Of a stretch of 64,000 bases of DNA, positions 60,461-64,000 are shown piece by piece (positions within the stretch are counted from its first letter, which is position 1; the number at the start of each line of letters is the position of its first letter). The stretch comes from AV40 sp963817335 (GTDB lineage Bacteria > Verrucomicrobiota > Verrucomicrobiia > Chthoniobacterales > UBA10450): positions 62,001-126,000 of the forward strand of contig CAWFNX010000004.1 of the NCBI GenBank assembly GCA_963817335.1. Direction: 5' to 3'. Under the pieces are notes generated by a model, which was given only the letters and a program-made list of their open reading frames with translations, had not been told where the DNA came from and did not search any database. Position numbers and translations under genes: made by a program.

Positions 60461-61096
60461 GTGAGGCGGTTCGGCGCAATCTGGGTCCTCTGGGTTGTTC
60501 TGGTAGCGCAAGCACACGCGCAGAAAGTTTCCGTTCGAGACGGCAACGTCTGCATTGTTGCCGGCGGTGAAACAAAAAAGCTGACCAGCTCCGGTCACGA
60601 TTCCGAACCTGTTCTCGCGCCGGATGGCAAGTGGATCGTCTTCGTTCGGACGCTTCCCGGCAAAAAGATATCCACCGGATCGGGCGATGCCAATGAGACC
60701 CAGCTTTGGCAAATTCGCGCCGATGGAAAAGAGCCGACCTGTCTCGTTCGTTCGAAACAAAGCGATAAAATGGAAACGGTTCTCGCCGGATTCTCGAAGC
60801 CGCAGTTTTCGAGCAATGGGAAGCTGGTTTATTTTTTAAGCGAAGCTTGGACGACTTCGGGCGCGCTTCACGTGGTCGACACGACGAACAGCAAAGAACA
60901 TTTCTTTTGTCCAGCTGCCGAATTTGAAGTTGTTCATTCCGGCGAGTATCGCGACCATCTCCTGGTCCAACAGCATCGCTACTTCATTGGCGGCGGAAGT
61001 TACGATTGGTATTGGCTGTTAAAGCCCGATGGGAAAGAGGTCGGACCGGTTGGCGAAGACACCGAGAATTTCAAAACTACGTATCTGAAAGATTAA
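60461..61096 (+). CDS. Secreted beta-propeller-like (PD40/TolB-type) protein
   Basis: 211 residues from GTG 60461, three bases after rpsP. Signal peptide (FGAIWVLWVVLVAQAHAQ). PD40-like blade motifs: SEPVLAPDGKWIVFVRTLPG, ETQLWQIRADGKEPTCLV and FSKPQFSSNGKLVYFLSEAW. It resembles TolB-type propeller blades, with too few for a closed propeller. It sits between rpsP and the KH-protein gene, where rimM or khpA is usual. Function unknown. Confidence 0.75.
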   Translation: MRRFGAIWVLWVVLVAQAHAQKVSVRDGNVCIVAGGETKKLTSSGHDSEPVLAPDGKWIVFVRTLPGKKISTGSGDANETQLWQIRADGKEPTCLVRSKQSDKMETVLAGFSKPQFSSNGKLVYFLSEAWTTSGALHVVDTTNSKEHFFCPAAEFEVVHSGEYRDHLLVQQHRYFIGGGSYDWYWLLKPDGKEVGPVGEDTENFKTTYLKD

Positions 61097-61205
61097 TCCC
61101 AAGAAATTCGTGTCGACTTGCCTCGCCGTCTTGTCGAGCCGTAGCCTCACGCGAAGGCTGAAGCCTTGTGCGAAGGCGGGTTCGTGGTTAGGATTTGATT
61201 TCCTA

Positions 61206-61436
61206 ATGAAAGAATTTCTTGCGTTCGTCATCCGGCAATTGGTCGAATTTCCCGACGACATGGTGCTTACCGAAATCCCGGGCGGGAAAATGACAATTTT
61301 TAAGGTGCAGCTGCGCCAGACCGACGTCGGGCGCATAATCGGCCGCAACGGTCAGACCATTCACGCGATCCGCGCGCTTTTGAATAGTTCCGCAGCGCGT
61401 CACGGGCAACGCGCTACCCTGGAAATCGTCGAATAA
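61206..61436 (+). CDS. khpA: KH-domain RNA-binding protein (KhpA-like)
   Basis: 76 residues from ATG 61206. The single KH domain has the GXXG loop IIGRNGQTIHAIRALLNSSA and the preceding FKVQLRQTDVGR. It matches the small RNA-binding protein usually encoded just after rpsP (YlqC/KhpA). Here the PD40 gene lies between them, and rimM, trmD and rplS do not follow. It ends one base before the folC stop on the other strand. Confidence 0.93.
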   Translation: MKEFLAFVIRQLVEFPDDMVLTEIPGGKMTIFKVQLRQTDVGRIIGRNGQTIHAIRALLNSSAARHGQRATLEIVE

Positions 61437-62735
61437 TCACTGCCCGCATTCTTCGAACGCGGCGGGTTGTCCTTGGAGATGGGCCAACGCTTCGCCCGCG
61501 AAATGCAATGAGCCTGTAATCAAGATTGGATTTGGTCGGATGCGGGCTTCTTCGAGTGCCTGAGCAAACGATGCAGCGACGAAAATTGTAGGGCAACCGG
61601 TCCGGTTGCCGGCAGGGTCGCCGCGGCGAGCGCCTGCCCGACAAACGGAAGCAAGGATTTTTTCAAGTTCGCGAGGATCAACCGCGCGTTCGGTCCCAAT
61701 TTTCGGAAGCAAAAAACAATCGGCGATCGGAAGCAGCGCTTCGCAGATGCCATCCAAATTTTTGTCTGACAAGACCGCCAGGATAACGGTCGGGCGTTGG
61801 TCACCGAAAATTTGCCGCCAGGATTCGGCCAGAATTTGGGCCGCCGCCGGATTGTGCGCGCCATCGATGATGGTCCGCTTGTCCCAGCATTGAAAACGCG
61901 CGGGCCATTCGACGTTAGCAAGTCCCTGCGCGATCACCGCGCCGCTAAGACCGATCTCGCGGGATAAACTCGACCGATATTTTCGGTCGAGTTTCAAATT
62001 ACGGACCGCTGCAACAGCCACAGCTGCATTCAGCCTTTGGTGCTCGCCCTGCAGCCCGATCGGTGAATGAGTGTAGGGCAGGTCAATGAACTGCAGCGGC
62101 GCGTCGCATTCAATCGCGCGAGCACGAATGACCTTCTCGGCGGCCGGCGGCTGCGGCGCGGAGATAACCGGTGTCCTGGCTTTGATGATGCCGGCTTTCT
62201 CAGCCGCAATCTTGTCGATCGAATCGCCCAGCCACGTTTCGTGGTCCAAAGCTATCGGAGCGATCACGGAAATATCCGATTGCACCGCGTTGGTCGCATC
62301 CAGGCGGCCGCCCAGGCCGGTTTCCAACACGACGACGTCGATCTTGGCTTCAGAAAAATGTTTCAGCGCCAGCGCGGTCGTGATTTCGAAAAAGGTTGGG
62401 TGCGGGTCCCAATTCGCCACCAGGTTGCGGATATTCGTTAGGCCGGAGGCGACCTCGTCATCCGAAATCATTTCGCCGTTTACGCGAATCCGTTCCCGAA
62501 ACGTGACCAGGTGAGGAGAAGTAAAAAGGCCGGTCCGATATCTTCCGGCGCGACAGATCGCGTCGATCATCGCGCAGACCGATCCTTTGCCGTTTGTGCC
62601 TGCGACGTGGATCACCCGCGCGGCTTGAAAATCAAGGCCGAGATCGACGATGAGTCGCCGGATATTTTCGAGACCGAGTTTGATCCCGAAGCGCTGGAGG
62701 CTGTAGAGCCAGGCGAGCGCCTCCTTGTAACTCAC
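61437..62735 (-). CDS. folC: Folylpolyglutamate synthase / dihydrofolate synthase
   Basis: 432 residues from GTG 62735. Mur-ligase-type fold: ATP loop HVAGTNGKGSVCAMIDAICR near residue 45, YRTGLFTSPHLVTFRERIRV, VLETGLGGRLDATN, IALDHETWLGDSI and the C-terminal IIDGAHNPAAAQIL. It adds glutamate to folates and, in many bacteria, also makes dihydrofolate from dihydropteroate. It overlaps the accD stop as GTGA, so the two are co-translated, a common accD-folC pairing. Confidence 0.95.
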   Translation of the reverse strand: MSYKEALAWLYSLQRFGIKLGLENIRRLIVDLGLDFQAARVIHVAGTNGKGSVCAMIDAICRAGRYRTGLFTSPHLVTFRERIRVNGEMISDDEVASGLTNIRNLVANWDPHPTFFEITTALALKHFSEAKIDVVVLETGLGGRLDATNAVQSDISVIAPIALDHETWLGDSIDKIAAEKAGIIKARTPVISAPQPPAAEKVIRARAIECDAPLQFIDLPYTHSPIGLQGEHQRLNAAVAVAAVRNLKLDRKYRSSLSREIGLSGAVIAQGLANVEWPARFQCWDKRTIIDGAHNPAAAQILAESWRQIFGDQRPTVILAVLSDKNLDGICEALLPIADCFLLPKIGTERAVDPRELEKILASVCRAGARRGDPAGNRTGCPTIFVAASFAQALEEARIRPNPILITGSLHFAGEALAHLQGQPAAFEECGQ

Positions 62736-63577
62736 GACACCGATGAGAAATAGCCGAGCAGTTGACTGATCGTGTCGCGCATTTTTTTGCGGTGGACGAT
62801 CATGTCGATCAATCCGTGCTCTTCGAGGAATTCGGCGGTTTGGAATCCTTTGGGCAAATCCTGATGCGTCGTTTCCTTGATCACGCGAGGACCGGCAAAG
62901 CCAATCATGCTTTTCGGCTCGGCAATGATCACGTCGCCTAACGAAGCGAAACTCGCCATCACTCCGGCAGTTGTCGGATTTGTCAGCACGGAAATATATG
63001 GAAGCCGCGCGTCGGCATGGCGGGCCAGAGCTCCACTGGTCTTGGCCATTTGCATTAAACTGAGCATCCCTTCGTACATCCGCGCGCCTCCGGATGCGGC
63101 AACAATAATCACCGCAGCGTGCTCATCGGTTCCGTACTCGATCGTGCGAGTGATGCGCTCTCCAACCACTGAACCCATGGTGGCTGCGAGAAATCCGAAA
63201 TCCATCACCGCCAGCGCTACTTTGTAGCCTTCGATCATGCCATGTCCGCTGATCACCGCATCGGTCAGCCCGGTGCGTTCCTGATAACTCTTCAGACGAT
63301 CTTTGTAACTGGCCATTCCCTGAAACCGGAGGGTGTCGATCGATTTTAAATCGGCATCCATTTCCACAAATGATTGCGAGTCGAGCAGGTTGCCGATTCT
63401 GTCCTTGGCCGAAAGCGCAAAATGATATTCGCACCGCGGACAAACCCGGAGATTTTCGGTGAGCTCGATTTCCGACACAACTTCGTCGCAGCCGGGACAT
63501 TTTTGAAACAGCCCCTGAGGAATGTCGCGCTTCTTTCGCTGCGACGTCTTCAGGGTTGGCTTCTTGAAAATGGCCAT
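62732..63577 (-). CDS. accD: Acetyl-CoA carboxylase carboxyltransferase subunit beta
   Basis: 281 residues from ATG 63577 (MAIFKKPTLKTSQRKKRDIP). N-terminal C4 zinc finger: CPGCDE (Cys27, Cys30) and CPRCEYHF (Cys46, Cys49). Carboxyltransferase core: ASGGARMYEGMLSLMQMAKT, TNPTTAGVMASFASLGDVII, AEPKSMIGFAGPRVI, LPKGFQTAEFLEEHGLIDMI. With AccA it makes malonyl-CoA for fatty acid synthesis. An upstream in-frame extension to 63838 overlaps comF and is not needed. It lies five bases after comF in the transcription direction. Confidence 0.97.
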   Translation of the reverse strand: MAIFKKPTLKTSQRKKRDIPQGLFQKCPGCDEVVSEIELTENLRVCPRCEYHFALSAKDRIGNLLDSQSFVEMDADLKSIDTLRFQGMASYKDRLKSYQERTGLTDAVISGHGMIEGYKVALAVMDFGFLAATMGSVVGERITRTIEYGTDEHAAVIIVAASGGARMYEGMLSLMQMAKTSGALARHADARLPYISVLTNPTTAGVMASFASLGDVIIAEPKSMIGFAGPRVIKETTHQDLPKGFQTAEFLEEHGLIDMIVHRKKMRDTISQLLGYFSSVS

Positions 63578-63582
63578 GACAA

Positions 63583-64000
63583 TTATGCGCGAGCAGCAGT
63601 TGCCGAGTAAACAAACCGCGCCCCGTTTTCCTTCAGGACCCGGGCGCATTCGCTCAGGGTTGAGCCGGTGGTTAAGACGTCGTCGATCAAAAGCACGCCT
63701 AATCCTCGCACGTCTGCGTTTTGTCGTAAACGGAATGCGTGGCGCAAATTTTGGATGCGCTCGGCCCGGTCGAACGCGGTCTGAGTGGTTGTGAACCGAA
63801 TCCGTTGCAACACCGGACGAACCGGGACGTCGAGACACGGACCGACTCGCTCGGCAAGCAAAGCTGCCTGATTGAAACCGCGCTCCCGCTGCCGCGCCGG
63901 GTGCAAAGGAACGGGAACAATCGCGTCGAACTTTCGCTCACGAAGTCGGGAATCATCCAGCGCGGCGATGAGCCACTGTCCGACCAGATGCCGAAGATGG
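63583..64000 (-). CDS. comF: ComF-family phosphoribosyltransferase-like protein (5' cut by window edge)
   Basis: 139 C-terminal residues are visible; the start lies beyond 64000. Landmarks: FDAIVPVPLHPARQRERGFN and QAALLAERVG, TTTQTAFDRAERIQNLRHAF, and the PRPP-binding loop GVLLIDDVLTTGSTLSECA. ComF proteins help DNA uptake, and many homologues outside competence are simply called phosphoribosyltransferases. The zinc-finger N-terminus cannot be judged. First of the comF-accD-folC series on the - strand. Confidence 0.93.
   Translation of the reverse strand, partial: HLRHLVGQWLIAALDDSRLRERKFDAIVPVPLHPARQRERGFNQAALLAERVGPCLDVPVRPVLQRIRFTTTQTAFDRAERIQNLRHAFRLRQNADVRGLGVLLIDDVLTTGSTLSECARVLKENGARFVYSATAARA

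Overview
The window looks like a chromosomal segment of a soil- or water-type member of the Verrucomicrobiota, probably near Chthoniobacterales. The evidence is a VPDSG-CTERM sorting signal at the end of the protein at 25390-26160, the integrase family at 46463, the conserved small proteins, and gene ends full of short low-complexity repeats. Taxonomy is inferred from protein character only; no rRNA gene or phylogenetic marker was compared.

Left third (1-21.4 kb): an exopolysaccharide/capsule locus. The + strand carries glycosyltransferases (1-735, 1515, 4602, 5526, 8773, 10009), an FkbM-type methyltransferase (713), a Wzy-like membrane polymerase (3018), an AsnB-type amidotransferase (6971) and the initiating polyprenyl-phosphate sugar transferase (11314). 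After a HigB/HigA toxin-antitoxin pair (13244-13872), the - strand carries the export half: Wzc-like tyrosine autokinase, Wza-like export protein, an outer-membrane barrel and an O-antigen-ligase-like TPR protein. Six + strand genes in the first 11.2 kb are broken by what I read as eight single frameshifts, all of the same sign, while the rest of the window has none that I can see. Just after the sugar transferase gene lies a second copy of its last 23 codons that differs only at synonymous positions.

Middle (21.4-42 kb): secreted and envelope proteins (DUF3494-like ice-binding/adhesion protein, two small FN3 proteins, a VPDSG-CTERM protein), then the most interesting segment, 26.5-37.5 kb. 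A tight four-gene operon encodes TIR-TM-Sel1, a ClsC-like phospholipase D, a SLOG-domain multi-TM protein and a patatin phospholipase. It is followed by a rhodanese, an alpha/beta hydrolase, a lipoprotein and a second TIR protein whose TIR domain closely matches the first but is fused to a TM segment and three OmpH/Skp-like repeats. I infer a TIR-nucleotide signalling and membrane-attack defence or stress system, Thoeris-like in logic but of a different composition. An M1 aminopeptidase and a retropepsin-like protease follow.

42-50 kb: accessory DNA with a VapBC-like pair, a Phd/ParE pair, gene remnants, and a probable 6 kb integrated element (AAA ATPase plus tyrosine recombinase plus three unknown proteins) ending at the 3' end of a tRNA-Glu gene. 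A 14-base piece of that tRNA end recurs at the other side, at 43871.

Right end (50-64 kb): housekeeping genes: tRNA-Pro, metH, an MFS transporter, an amidase, a polysaccharide deacetylase, ffh, rpsP, a KH-domain protein, folC, accD and comF (cut by the window edge). All are intact, which argues against general sequencing error as the cause of the broken glycosyltransferases.
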